Shown here piece by piece: positions 7,465-16,277 of a stretch of DNA of 64,000 nucleotides (positions are counted from its first letter, which is position 1; each line of letters starts with the position of its first letter). Source of the DNA: Cyclobacteriaceae bacterium. GTDB taxonomy: Bacteria; Bacteroidota; Bacteroidia; Cytophagales; Cyclobacteriaceae. Made by a program: the position numbers and the translations under genes. The notes below the pieces were generated by a model, which saw only the letters and a list, made by a program, of their open reading frames with translations, did not search any database and was not told the origin of the DNA. The stretch spans positions 3,199,187 through 3,263,186 of the forward strand of contig JABFRS010000001.1 of the NCBI GenBank assembly GCA_013141055.1, read 5' to 3'.

Positions 7465-7481
7465 TTAAGGAGATCAGGAAT

Positions 7482-7604
7482 ATGAAAACACAAATGATTT
7501 CTCGGACAAACAGGTTTCTCGTCAGATCAGCTGTATCAGTCATGTTGACTGGGGTAGTGGTTGTTGACACACTCGAAACTCTTGGTTTTATCCGAAGGTC
7601 TTGA
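7482..7604 (+). CDS. Candidate 40-aa small protein
   Basis: A 40-codon frame begins with MKTQMISRTNRFLVRS, has a moderately hydrophobic middle (SVMLTGVVVVDTLETLGF) and ends in IRRS. Support is indirect: AAGGAG lies 14 nt before the ATG, unusually good for this genome; a TGGCA-N6-TTTAG box lies 33 nt upstream; and a hairpin (7613-7629) plus an intrinsic terminator (7644-7675) follow. The basic-hydrophobic-basic pattern could suit a small membrane protein. It may instead be non-coding. Confidence 0.4.
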   Translation: MKTQMISRTNRFLVRSAVSVMLTGVVVVDTLETLGFIRRS

Positions 7605-7612
7605 AGATAATG

Positions 7613-7675
7613 CTTGCCGTTCTGGCAAGTAGGTTAGGGGAGGAAAAAGTCGGGCGGTCAAACGCCTGACTTTTT
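7613..7675 (+). terminator. Hairpin pair ending in an intrinsic terminator
   Basis: CTTGCC (7613-7618) pairs with GGCAAG (7624-7629). Then a longer stem, AAAAAGTCGGGCG at 7644-7656 with CGCCTGACTTTTT at 7663-7675 (one G-U pair), carries T-rich downstream sequence. No recognised gene precedes it other than the 40-aa frame, so it marks an otherwise unannotated transcript. Confidence 0.75.
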
Positions 7676-7696
7676 TATTTTATACCAATTCTATTT

Positions 7697-9286
7697 ATGA
7701 GTAAGTCGACCAAAGTATTTTTATTTCTCGTTCTCGGTGTAATAATCTTGTTCTTTGGTGGACGCTATTTCATCTTCTGGAAGATAAAGCAGACTGTTAT
7801 TACAAAAATTGAAGAACTTAAATCAAAAGGTATCCTGATTGAGTATGAGTCTATTGACGTTAATTCATTCAGTGGCAGCATAAAAATAACAGATGTCAAA
7901 GTGGATGAGGAGGGACCTGATTCCATATGCGTGGCAGGGGCGACACTTTCAGAAATTGAAGTTCAGGGCTTGTCTGTGATTTCATACTTATTAAAAAAGA
8001 AAATTTCTATTGCCTCCATCTATTTGAAGGAACCATGGATTCAATACAGTAGCCGGTCAAGGAAATTCAACAGTACCACAGAAGGTCAGCAATCTGGGGA
8101 TAAACCTGGCTTGAAAGGAATTGAGATTGAATTATTCAAAATAGATTCTGGTAAAGTTGAAATGGTAGACAGTGCTAGCTGTAAGGTTACAATGAAGGGA
8201 AGGTTGAATCTTTCTGTCAAGAATTTCAGTATTATTAATTTAAGTAGTGACTCTGTACAATGGAAGGTTGAAAGCGTTGTTGCAAATGGGATTGAAATAG
8301 ACTTGCCGACTCGTTTTTACAATATGAAACTTCAACAAGTGGCGTATTATCAGAATGATCAGATGATACAATTGGATTCATTGTTTCTAAAGACTACACT
8401 CGACAGGGCTGAGTTTGCGAAAAGATCTGCCAAGCAGGTGGACCAGTTCAATGTTGTAATGCCTTCGTTACAGATTCTTGGATTTGATCCGGGGAAATCT
8501 GCGCAACCATCGATTATTGCTAGGGAGATCAACCTTCACTTTGATATGGATGTTTATCGTGACAAGCGATATCCACGTGCATGGCGCAAACCCAAAATTC
8601 TTCCAATTCCATTTCTTCGGAAATTCTCATTTCCAATCAAAATTGATTCTTTGATAATACTACCAAGTAAGATTGTCTACCACGAGCATCCTGAGAAAGG
8701 TGAGGGTGTTGGTAAAATTTCTTTTAATGAATTGAAGGGTGGAATGTATAACATTTCAAATGACTCGACAGGAGAAGCGAGTATGAGGGTTTATTCAAAA
8801 TTCATGAATGCAGGTGATCTTAATGTCAATTTCACCTTTCCACTTGAGAAGCAAAAGCTCTATACCGTAAAGGGGTCTTTGACAAATTTTTCAATGCCAT
8901 CGATCAATACGATGCTGGAACCTGCGGCTCATATTAAAATTGAATCCGGGAAAATGCAGGCCATGAAATTTGACTTCAGCTATGATAGTAAAGAATCCAA
9001 CGGTGAGTTGGAGTTACGATACAGCGATCTGAAGGTTGTTGCCATCAAGGATGACGAAGAAAAGTCAACAAACAAGATTGTGACATTAATTATTGGAGCT
9101 CTTATTAAAAAGAAAATTGATAAGAATGATCCGATCGATAAGCGTACAGGAACCATCAAATGGGAACGCGATACCCAGAAAGCCATCCTCAATTACTGGT
9201 GGAAATCCGTGTTTTCAGGATTTAAATCTGTTTTCGGTTTTAATAGCTCTCCAAAGAAAGGTGATGATAAAAAGAAAAAATCCTGA
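7697..9286 (+). CDS. AsmA/DUF748-like envelope protein
   Basis: A 529-residue protein with one N-terminal membrane helix (VFLFLVLGVIILFFGGRYFIF). The rest is long, beta-rich and repetitive, beginning with the AsmA-like pattern of short strands (IEYESIDVNSFSGSIKITDVKV, then a YLLKKKISIASIYLKEPWIQY segment). Such proteins line the periplasm between inner and outer membrane; larger relatives are implicated in lipid transfer. The C-terminus is strongly basic and ends in KKGDDKKKKS. No catalytic motif. It is a single gene following a terminator. Assignment to the AsmA/DUF748 group is by pattern, moderately sure. Confidence 0.7.
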   Translation: MSKSTKVFLFLVLGVIILFFGGRYFIFWKIKQTVITKIEELKSKGILIEYESIDVNSFSGSIKITDVKVDEEGPDSICVAGATLSEIEVQGLSVISYLLKKKISIASIYLKEPWIQYSSRSRKFNSTTEGQQSGDKPGLKGIEIELFKIDSGKVEMVDSASCKVTMKGRLNLSVKNFSIINLSSDSVQWKVESVVANGIEIDLPTRFYNMKLQQVAYYQNDQMIQLDSLFLKTTLDRAEFAKRSAKQVDQFNVVMPSLQILGFDPGKSAQPSIIAREINLHFDMDVYRDKRYPRAWRKPKILPIPFLRKFSFPIKIDSLIILPSKIVYHEHPEKGEGVGKISFNELKGGMYNISNDSTGEASMRVYSKFMNAGDLNVNFTFPLEKQKLYTVKGSLTNFSMPSINTMLEPAAHIKIESGKMQAMKFDFSYDSKESNGELELRYSDLKVVAIKDDEEKSTNKIVTLIIGALIKKKIDKNDPIDKRTGTIKWERDTQKAILNYWWKSVFSGFKSVFGFNSSPKKGDDKKKKS

Positions 9287-9339
9287 AGTGTAACTGTGCG
9301 GATTGATTACTTTTAATAATTCAATTTTTCTGAACTTCT

Positions 9340-10029
9340 ATGAAGAAAAACATTGTCATCACTGGTGCAGCTGGAAATCTTGGAAAAGCTGTTGTAAAAA
9401 AATTTCTTAAAGAGGGTCATCGCGTTATTGCCATCGTATCTTCTCTTAATAGTCTGCAGGAATTAAAGGGAGATATTATTTTACTATCGGCAGATCTTAC
9501 AAACGAACAGGCGGTTAAGACCTTGACAGATTCCATAATAAAGGAGAATAAAAAAATTGATGCAGCACTGATGCTGGTGGGTGGTTATAGTCCCGGCTCA
9601 ATTCTGGAAACAGAAGGAGGTCAATTAAAAAAAATGTACTCAATGAATTTTGAAACTGCCTATTTTATGGCAAGACCAGTATTCGCTCAAATGATAACGC
9701 AGGCATCAGGAGGAAGAATTGTTTTTGTTGGTGCCAGACCTGCCTTGCAGCCAAAGGACGGAAAAAGTTCTCTGGCGTATGCCCTCTCCAAATCATTGAT
9801 TTTTAAACTTGCTGATTTTTTGAATGCTGAAGGTTTATCGAAGAATGTCATCTCTTCAGTAATTGTTCCAAGCACAATTGATACTCCTGACAATCGGAAG
9901 GCTATGCCCAAAGCTGATTTCGCTTCCTGGGTCACCCCCGAATCAATTGCCGATGTAATTGCTTTTGCTATTTCTGATCAAGCAGGTGCTTTGCGAGATC
10001 CTGTTTATAAAATATATGGAAACGCCTAA
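9340..10029 (+). CDS. SDR family NAD(P)-dependent oxidoreductase
   Basis: A 229-residue short-chain dehydrogenase. The cofactor motif is TGAAGNLG (8-15), and the active-site YALSK follows at about 147-151 (S-A-Y-A-L-S-K). The expected NNAG motif is replaced by MLVGGY, a variation seen in atypical SDRs. Substrate unknown. Its stop overlaps the stop region of the convergent DUF1223 gene by 4 nt. Confidence 0.88.
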   Translation: MKKNIVITGAAGNLGKAVVKKFLKEGHRVIAIVSSLNSLQELKGDIILLSADLTNEQAVKTLTDSIIKENKKIDAALMLVGGYSPGSILETEGGQLKKMYSMNFETAYFMARPVFAQMITQASGGRIVFVGARPALQPKDGKSSLAYALSKSLIFKLADFLNAEGLSKNVISSVIVPSTIDTPDNRKAMPKADFASWVTPESIADVIAFAISDQAGALRDPVYKIYGNA

Positions 10030-10742
10030 AGTTCCTGGGCAGTAGCAGCAACAATTCTTAGCTCTTGATCCTGACTGAAAGCTATGAGCGATGATTTTTT
10101 GATATTAATGTCAGTGAATTGTAGTTCCACCGTTCCTTGTTTTTGCATTGGGATCGATTTAAAGGCCCTGACAACATTATCATGATGAAGTTCCTTTCCC
10201 TTATTTTCACCCCTTGAAACATAATTTGTGACATCCTTTTCGACTAAAGCAAGATTGAGAACTTCGCCGGAAGGACTTTTATCTAAAACGTAATTCAGGC
10301 GTATTGTATTCCCTGAAACAGTCAGATTGCTGATCGTGATAGTGTAAAGTGATTTTTGAAGGAGAGCTTCATCAATGATTGTTTCTGCAGATGACCTGCT
10401 GGATCCTACAAATTCAGACCTTCCATTCACGATCATTTGTGGAGTGTAGGTAGAGGTGAGTCCAAGCTGATGAGCATAGACCTGTTGACGTTTAGTAAAT
10501 TCCTTGCTGCTATAGGGATCTTTCCATCCGATGTAATTCCAGTAATCAACATGAAAGGAAAGTCCATAGACGGACTTTCCTTCTTTTTGTGATTGTTGAA
10601 TGATTTGACTAAGGTTCTTATCCGCAGAGGGACAACTTGAGCATCCTTGTGATGTAAAGAGTTCGACTACCGCAAATCCCTGTGCCAGGATTTTTTGACT
10701 TGAGAGAATAATCAATAAAACTAAAAGGTGCTTCATTCTCAC
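10026..10742 (-). CDS. DUF1223 exported thioredoxin-fold protein
   Basis: A 238-residue exported protein: signal peptide to about residue 20, then FAVVELFTSQGCSSCPSADK with a CSSC motif (C34, C37) at the tip of the first strand-helix, as in thioredoxin-fold proteins. The FTSQGCSSCP sequence is the signature of DUF1223. Probably a periplasmic redox protein; partner unknown. It lies 21 nt downstream of the YHS-domain gene, on the same strand, so the two may be one operon. Confidence 0.9.
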   Translation of the reverse strand: MRMKHLLVLLIILSSQKILAQGFAVVELFTSQGCSSCPSADKNLSQIIQQSQKEGKSVYGLSFHVDYWNYIGWKDPYSSKEFTKRQQVYAHQLGLTSTYTPQMIVNGRSEFVGSSRSSAETIIDEALLQKSLYTITISNLTVSGNTIRLNYVLDKSPSGEVLNLALVEKDVTNYVSRGENKGKELHHDNVVRAFKSIPMQKQGTVELQFTDINIKKSSLIAFSQDQELRIVAATAQEL

Positions 10743-10763
10743 GTGGCTTTATTTTAATTATGA

Positions 10764-11210
10764 TTATTCCTTTATAACGGTCGGCCATTTTTTATCGGCC
10801 TGATCAATCAATCCTTTTTGATTTTTATTCCAGAGCTTTTGAACATTTGTGTTGAAATTGAAATACAGTTTGTTGTCTACGATCGTCCAGGTCTCAGGTT
10901 GAGTAGGAGCTTTGTGACCAGAGGCGGTCCCATAAGCACAATAGCCACCATATTGAGGAGCATACTTTGAAGGGTCTGCTTTAAAGAGATCAAGATTTTC
11001 CTGGGTTGAAAAATGCCACTCGGCTCCGTTCCATGTGTATACTAACTCCTTTGTTCCCAACACCGGTTTACTTTCTTTGAAAAATGCAACGGGATCATAT
11101 CCCTGAATAGCTCCTGCTTCCGTCGTAAACACTTCAGGTTTTTGCTGTGCCTGAACCGCGGTTACCATAAGTACTAATGCAAAAAATGATAGAATGAATT
11201 TTTTCTTCAT
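10764..11210 (-). CDS. Exported YHS-domain protein
   Basis: A 148-residue exported protein with a signal peptide ending AVQAQ. The body matches the YHS-domain family: AIQGYDPVAFF, then YTWNGAEWHFSTQENLDLF, then KYAPQYGGYCAYGTASGHKA. YHS domains are often found with metal-handling proteins; in this exported form the role is unknown. A perfect Bacteroidota -7 element (TAATTTTG) lies 21-28 nt upstream of the ATG. DUF1223 follows on the same strand. Confidence 0.9.
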   Translation of the reverse strand: MKKKFILSFFALVLMVTAVQAQQKPEVFTTEAGAIQGYDPVAFFKESKPVLGTKELVYTWNGAEWHFSTQENLDLFKADPSKYAPQYGGYCAYGTASGHKAPTQPETWTIVDNKLYFNFNTNVQKLWNKNQKGLIDQADKKWPTVIKE

Positions 11211-11230
11211 AGGAATTTTCGTTTCGGTAT

Positions 11231-11238
11231 CAAAATTA
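11231..11238 (-). promoter_or_regulatory. Candidate -7 element (TAATTTTG) for the YHS/DUF1223 genes
   Basis: A perfect TAnnTTTG match on the minus strand 21-28 nt before the YHS gene start. No clear TTTG is seen at the -33 distance, only a T-rich tract. Confidence 0.4.
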
Positions 11239-11314
11239 CCTCAATTGTCGAATGAAAAAAGTCAGACTGCTGACAATGTCACTGAAATTCTATTTGACTA
11301 CGCAGGGAGCATAG

Positions 11315-12244
11315 CTACTTCCATCGCGCTAACTCCGCTTCGGATGCAATGAATCCAAATGCTGAGAAATGTTTTCCGGCTACAACCTTCTCAAAGATCT
11401 CTTTAGCTTTTGCGGAATCACCGTTGTATAGATACCAATTTCCAACTCCATACCCCTGTGTGGCTAGTGCCAGATCAGGATCATTTTCATCTGAAGAAAC
11501 TTTTAATAATGAATCAGGAGAGATCTTCCCCTTGTACATCATGCAGCGTTTATAATAAGAATCATTTTCAACAATGTTCATGGAGTCGAGCACGTTGTCA
11601 AGAAGCTTTGACGCCTCCTGTTCTTTGCCTTCTCTCTTATAGGTCATATACAGCCAGTCAATGGTAGCAATCATAAGATCATCATTATTGCAGGTGAGAA
11701 GACAGGACTGATAACTTTGTTCTGCATTTTTAAAATCCTCCTGGAGGTAGAATGCTAATCCAAGGTGATATCGTGAATTGAATTGAGTAGTTGAAAGTGG
11801 TATGTTTAATTTATTAGGTGACCCATCGGGCTCGATTTCTATTGGTGATTCAGAAGATAATTCATCTGCTTTCTTCAGATCTTCAGTGGCTTTCGAAAAT
11901 TGTCTTAGTGAAATGTATCGATGCCCACGATGTCGATAAAGTTTAGCGGAAGCTGGATATTTGGAAATACCTTCTGTAAAAACATCAATGGCCTCCTGAA
12001 ACCTCGAAAAATACCCCAGCCTTCTTCCATACCATATGTAATTATTTTCTGAAGCATCTTTTTCAAAATTGCTTTTAGCCACATTCAGATTGCTGTCAAG
12101 TGCTCCCTGGGATTTTTCTGAACGCTCGGGTTCAAAATAAGATTTTCCGAGCAAGGAGATAACTACAGGCGTCTTTTCAATCTTTTTAGAGCAGGAAAAG
12201 ATTATTATTGAAAACAGAATGATGTAGATAGTCCTCATCTTCAA
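11315..12244 (-). CDS. TPR-repeat lipoprotein
   Basis: A 309-residue lipoprotein with lipobox IFSC (Cys 18). The body contains tetratricopeptide-like helix pairs (NYIWYGRRLGYFSRFQEAIDVF, YRHRGHRYISLRQFSKATED, YHLGLAFYLQEDFKNAEQSY), a protein-interaction scaffold in the periplasm or on the outer membrane. No enzymatic motif. Its ATG lies 10 nt after the stop of the amidohydrolase gene upstream on the same strand, suggesting co-transcription. Confidence 0.88.
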   Translation of the reverse strand: MKMRTIYIILFSIIIFSCSKKIEKTPVVISLLGKSYFEPERSEKSQGALDSNLNVAKSNFEKDASENNYIWYGRRLGYFSRFQEAIDVFTEGISKYPASAKLYRHRGHRYISLRQFSKATEDLKKADELSSESPIEIEPDGSPNKLNIPLSTTQFNSRYHLGLAFYLQEDFKNAEQSYQSCLLTCNNDDLMIATIDWLYMTYKREGKEQEASKLLDNVLDSMNIVENDSYYKRCMMYKGKISPDSLLKVSSDENDPDLALATQGYGVGNWYLYNGDSAKAKEIFEKVVAGKHFSAFGFIASEAELARWK

Positions 12245-12254
12245 ATTAATTATT

Positions 12255-13835
12255 TCAATTCCCAGGTTGCTTTAATATAAAACCTGACTTCGCTTTTTCC
12301 TCATCCACGATCTTCTTCACATCAGCGAGCATTTTTTTTGCATCATAGATGATTCCATCCTTGATCGTGTATTTAATTCCACCCACACGCTTTACACTAT
12401 TATCATCCATTAGCTTGATTGCGCCTACTCCATATAAAACCTGAAGATTTTCCAGAGGATTCTGATCAACAATTGCAAAATCAGCAAGCTTGCCAATTTC
12501 TACTGAACCAATTTCTTTCTCCATTCCAAGAGCCTGTGCTCCGTACAAGGTTGCTGATCGAATTACCTCCAAAGGATGAAAACCAGCTTCGCGCAATAAT
12601 TCCAACTCACGTATGTAGCCGAAGCCATATAATTGAAAGATAAATGCATTATCAGATCCTGCTGTTACGCGACCACCACGGTTTTTATATTCGTTGACGA
12701 ATGTCATCCACAATCTGAAATTCTCTCTCCAAGCAACTTCCTGCTCTGTACCCCATGAAAACCAGAATGATCCATGTGCCTGACGACTTGGTTGATAAAA
12801 TGCCCAGAGCTTTGGCAACGTGTACATCTCATGCCATTCCTGTCTTCTGGCTTTATGAAGATCACGAGCTGCTTCATACGTATCGAATGTAGGATCCAAT
12901 GTGAAGTCCATCTTTAATAATGTGTCCATCACAGCATTCCATTTTGACGAAAAAGGGACGGCTGCCTGCTTCCACAGACGACCCGCCTCTTCAAAACGAT
13001 TTTGTTCGTTTGTGTAATTATAATTCAATGGATAATTCTGAATGGTAGAACCTGTAAGCATCGCTTCAGGCAATCCATACCAATGTTCCATGGTAGTTAA
13101 TCCGGCAGCAGCAGATTGAACAACGTTCCATCGCGCTACACCTAGTTGTGCATGATGGCAAGCAGAACGAAGTCCTAATTTTTTATTTTCCCTTAATGCC
13201 GCATCCATAATGTCTGGCGCTGCTCCAAAGAACTTTATTCCATCGGCGCCATTGAGCTTGTTGGTGTTTACCCAAGCTCTTGCTTGTTCCGGAGTGCGGA
13301 TTGCTTCCTTTGCACCAGTTCCAAATGTTACATATGCTTTAATACGTGGAGCAGTGATTGTGTTTTGTGCACTTTTCTCTTTGTGATCCAGTACCCATTT
13401 GATCCCATTGCCAGAACCCGGATCGCGAATGGTAGTGATTCCATGAGCCATCCACAGTTTGAAAACATATTCTGCGTTAGGAGCCTGATCACCACCAATA
13501 TGACCGTGCATGTCAACAAATCCCGGCATGACATACATTCCTTCACAATTAATTTCCTTACCACCAGCTTCCAACTTTATGCGATTGCCGTCGCTGGCCA
13601 TTCCTGGTGTAGGAAGTCCCAGACTTGCAATTGCTACAATCCTGTTTTGTTTAACAACAATGTCTACAGGCCCAACAGGTGGTGCACCAGTTCCATCAAT
13701 CAGCATGGCGCTGCGAAGGATCAACTGAGTAAACGGTCCTTGTCCCTCCTTTATTAATGGAGCATTCAGCATCGTCTCCTGGGCAAAAACTTTAAACGAT
13801 AGTAAAACAAAGAGGATTGATAATTTTTTCATCAC
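12255..13835 (-). CDS. Exported amidohydrolase family protein
   Basis: A 526-residue exported metal-dependent hydrolase. A signal peptide of about 19 residues precedes the beta-domain. The TIM barrel starts with the metal motif GFVDMHGH (H110, H112); later come ACHHAQLG, MEHWYG and TAGSDNAF, which carry the remaining His/Asp ligands of the amidohydrolase superfamily. The usual lysine may lie in GIKFFG. Substrates in this group are cyclic amides or dipeptides (imidazolonepropionase/prolidase type). It forms a run with the TPR lipoprotein gene (10 nt) and follows the Dabb gene (24 nt). Confidence 0.9.
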   Translation of the reverse strand: MMKKLSILFVLLSFKVFAQETMLNAPLIKEGQGPFTQLILRSAMLIDGTGAPPVGPVDIVVKQNRIVAIASLGLPTPGMASDGNRIKLEAGGKEINCEGMYVMPGFVDMHGHIGGDQAPNAEYVFKLWMAHGITTIRDPGSGNGIKWVLDHKEKSAQNTITAPRIKAYVTFGTGAKEAIRTPEQARAWVNTNKLNGADGIKFFGAAPDIMDAALRENKKLGLRSACHHAQLGVARWNVVQSAAAGLTTMEHWYGLPEAMLTGSTIQNYPLNYNYTNEQNRFEEAGRLWKQAAVPFSSKWNAVMDTLLKMDFTLDPTFDTYEAARDLHKARRQEWHEMYTLPKLWAFYQPSRQAHGSFWFSWGTEQEVAWRENFRLWMTFVNEYKNRGGRVTAGSDNAFIFQLYGFGYIRELELLREAGFHPLEVIRSATLYGAQALGMEKEIGSVEIGKLADFAIVDQNPLENLQVLYGVGAIKLMDDNSVKRVGGIKYTIKDGIIYDAKKMLADVKKIVDEEKAKSGFILKQPGN

Positions 13836-13859
13836 TTAGTTCTTATTTTTTTACTTCAA

Positions 13860-14264
13860 TTACTTTCCAGTCCAATAGTCAATTACGGTTGCCTTATCCA
13901 AATATGGTTTTAAAACTTCTACAAATGATTTATGATCCGGATGAACAAGGTAGTCGTCACGATCTTTTTCACTGGCGAAGGTTACCAGAAAACAATGTGT
14001 TAGACCCTGATTAAGATTTTCAGGACTATTGTTAATTCCCCATTCAAAATCTTTAATGAGAGGAATTCTAAAGGCAAGTGATCTGAAAAATGTTTCAACT
14101 TTCTGAACATCTTCAGGTTTTGCATCATCTTTGAATTTAAACAGTACCACATGACGTAAAACTTTTGGTGGAACTTTAGTAGTAGGTGCCTGGGCCTGAC
14201 TTCCTGAATAGCTGACACAGATTAGTAATAAAACAGCAATGGCAAATGATTGTATCTTTTTCAT
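13860..14264 (-). CDS. Exported Dabb (stress-responsive A/B barrel) protein
   Basis: A 134-residue protein with a signal peptide (MKKIQSFAIAVLLLICVSYS). The Dabb domain begins at LRHVVLFKFKDDAKPEDVQKV and contains the conserved DFEWGIN, LTHCFLVTFASEKDRDDYL and HPDHKSFV segments. The fold is a dimeric alpha-beta barrel; plant homologues respond to stress or bind small aromatics. Function here is unknown. It lies 24 nt upstream of the amidohydrolase on the same strand. Confidence 0.92.
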   Translation of the reverse strand: MKKIQSFAIAVLLLICVSYSGSQAQAPTTKVPPKVLRHVVLFKFKDDAKPEDVQKVETFFRSLAFRIPLIKDFEWGINNSPENLNQGLTHCFLVTFASEKDRDDYLVHPDHKSFVEVLKPYLDKATVIDYWTGK

Positions 14265-14272
14265 AAATAATA

Positions 14273-14671
14273 TTAATAGAATAATTGTGCTAATGAATTT
14301 GCTTTGTCAGTTGTCGCGGGTTTGAGACTTAGAAGTTTTGTGAATTGCTCTGGTCTTAAGTTTGCCTTTAATCCATCAAAAAGTGTTTTTTGTCCTGCTT
14401 CCAGATTTGATTTATACTCTGTTGGCTTTGTTTGTGATTTAGCGATATAGCTTGACTTATTGGTTAGAAATTGATTTACCAGACCTGAAACTTTTGTGGT
14501 TTGATCACCGCTCAGGCCGAGCTTGGAAGTAAGCGATTCCATAACCCCTTTTCCGATGGCTGTTGGATCAAAACCCATGGTTGAGGCAGCACCAGTAGCC
14601 TTTTTCAAATCAAGTTGTGAGAAAGCTGTAAAGCCCGCCAGAAGAAAAATAAGGAGTGTTACGATTTTCAT
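14273..14671 (-). CDS. Exported protein of unknown function
   Basis: A 132-residue exported protein when started at the ATG at 14671 (signal MKIVTLLIFLLAGFTAFSQ); a longer in-frame start would overlap the divergent HerA-like gene and hide the signal peptide. The mature part is helical (VMESLTSKLGLSGDQTTKVS, GLVNQFLTNKSSYIAK) and resembles DUF2780-like small exported proteins, but I am not sure. It lies 8 nt upstream of the Dabb gene, so the four minus-strand genes down to the TPR lipoprotein may be one operon. Confidence 0.75.
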   Translation of the reverse strand: MKIVTLLIFLLAGFTAFSQLDLKKATGAASTMGFDPTAIGKGVMESLTSKLGLSGDQTTKVSGLVNQFLTNKSSYIAKSQTKPTEYKSNLEAGQKTLFDGLKANLRPEQFTKLLSLKPATTDKANSLAQLFY

Positions 14672-14711
14672 ATGTTTGTTGAGCAAGTAGAATTGGAAAT
14701 TACATAAAACG

Positions 14712-16253
14712 ATGTCAAAGGAGAAATTCATTACCACGATCAACACCTCTTATACAATGCCAGGCGCTTCTATTTATTTAGGAGCAGGAGTATTTGAAGG
14801 GGAGATTCTTTCAGAAGCAAAAGTTAATCTTCCTCTGCGAATGATGACGCGACATGGATTGGTCACAGGAGCAACGGGTTCGGGTAAAACAAGAACTCTT
14901 CAGTTGATGGCGGAGCAACTTTCTGCTGCTGGTGTCTCTGTATTTATGCCAGACATGAAGGGAGATATTTCCGGTATGGCTAAAGAAGGCTTAGCAAATG
15001 ATAAAATCAATGAACGCGCAAAGGCCCTTAATTATAAATTTAATCCTGCAGGATTTCCCGTAGAGATCTATTCACTCAGTGGAAAGTTAGGTGCTCAAAT
15101 GAGAGCTACTGTTACGGAATTCGGACCAGTGTTGTTAAGTAAAGTTTTGGAATTGAATGATGTCCAAAGCAGTGTATTGATGATCCTTTTCAAATATGCT
15201 GACGATAAGGAATTACCAATCGTAGATCTCAAGGATCTGAAAAAAGTATTAAATTATTTATCAGAAGGAACTGGAGCTGCAGAGATTAAGGAGGCGTATG
15301 GAAAAATTTCTTCCTCTACATCCGGCACTATTTTAAGAAAAATTGTTGCTCTGGAGCAGCAAGGTGTCGATCAGATATTCGGAGAGAGGTCTTTTGATAT
15401 TGAAGATCTTATGGAAAAGGTGGATGGAAGAGGAGTGATCAGCTTATTGAATGTTTCAGATGTTCAAAGTCAGCCGGCTATTTTCTCAACCTTCATGCTC
15501 TCCTTACTTGCAGAGCTATATCAATCCCTTCCTGAGGCGGGAGATATTGACAAACCAAAGCTGGTATTCTTTCTTGATGAGGCACATTTACTTTTTAATG
15601 AAGCCCCCAAAGCCTTCATGGATCAGATCGAACAGGTGATCCGGTTGATTCGGTCAAAAGGAGTGGGGGTATTTTTTTGTACTCAGCTAACACAGGATGT
15701 ACCCTCATCAGTTCTTTCACAATTGGGGAACAGAGTCCATCATGTGATCCGCTCCTTTACTCCAAATGATGTCAAGGATTTGAAGGAAACAGTGAAAACG
15801 TTTCCAAAGTCTGAATTTTATGACATTGAAAAGCAGTTCACTCAACTCGGTATTGGCCAGGCATTTATCACGGTATTAAACGAAAAGGGCATCCCCACAG
15901 AAACAGTGGTTACTCATCTGGCGCCGCCTGCATCTGTAATGGGACCGTTAATTACAGCAGAATATCAGGAACATCTGAATGGTTCAGAGATGTTCAAAAA
16001 GTATAAGGAAGCAGTTGATCCAAAAAGTGCTTTTGAAATTCTGACAGAACGGGTTCAGGCAGTAAAAGAAGAACAGGAGCAAGCAGCTGAACAAAAACAA
16101 GCTGCAAAACCTGCTGCAAAATCAGGGCGTGCAGAAAAAAGTACCTTTGAAGAAGTAATGACTTCTCCCATTACCAAACAGGTGGGAAAGGAAATTGTAA
16201 GAGGAGTCTTTGGAATGTTGTTTGGAACAACCACACGCCGAAGAGGGAGGTAA
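14712..16253 (+). CDS. HerA-like ATPase (DUF853 / YjgR family)
   Basis: A 513-residue cytoplasmic P-loop ATPase. Walker A GATGSGKT is at 53-60, Walker B LVFFLDEAH at 284-292, followed by a sensor-like FFCTQ motif. The DUF853/YjgR family is a single-domain relative of the DNA translocase HerA, without the nuclease partner NurA. A basic C-terminal tail (TTRRRGR) could contact nucleic acid. In vivo role is unclear in all bacteria. It is transcribed alone, divergently from the exported protein gene 40 bp away. Confidence 0.93.
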   Translation: MSKEKFITTINTSYTMPGASIYLGAGVFEGEILSEAKVNLPLRMMTRHGLVTGATGSGKTRTLQLMAEQLSAAGVSVFMPDMKGDISGMAKEGLANDKINERAKALNYKFNPAGFPVEIYSLSGKLGAQMRATVTEFGPVLLSKVLELNDVQSSVLMILFKYADDKELPIVDLKDLKKVLNYLSEGTGAAEIKEAYGKISSSTSGTILRKIVALEQQGVDQIFGERSFDIEDLMEKVDGRGVISLLNVSDVQSQPAIFSTFMLSLLAELYQSLPEAGDIDKPKLVFFLDEAHLLFNEAPKAFMDQIEQVIRLIRSKGVGVFFCTQLTQDVPSSVLSQLGNRVHHVIRSFTPNDVKDLKETVKTFPKSEFYDIEKQFTQLGIGQAFITVLNEKGIPTETVVTHLAPPASVMGPLITAEYQEHLNGSEMFKKYKEAVDPKSAFEILTERVQAVKEEQEQAAEQKQAAKPAAKSGRAEKSTFEEVMTSPITKQVGKEIVRGVFGMLFGTTTRRRGR

Positions 16254-16277
16254 TCAATTTATCCTTAATTAAAGAAC

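Noticed and set aside
13284..13757. 157-codon plus-strand frame inside the 526-aa amidohydrolase gene
   Set aside because: Antisense to a clear enzyme gene, Cys/Ser-rich low-complexity translation and no start signals.
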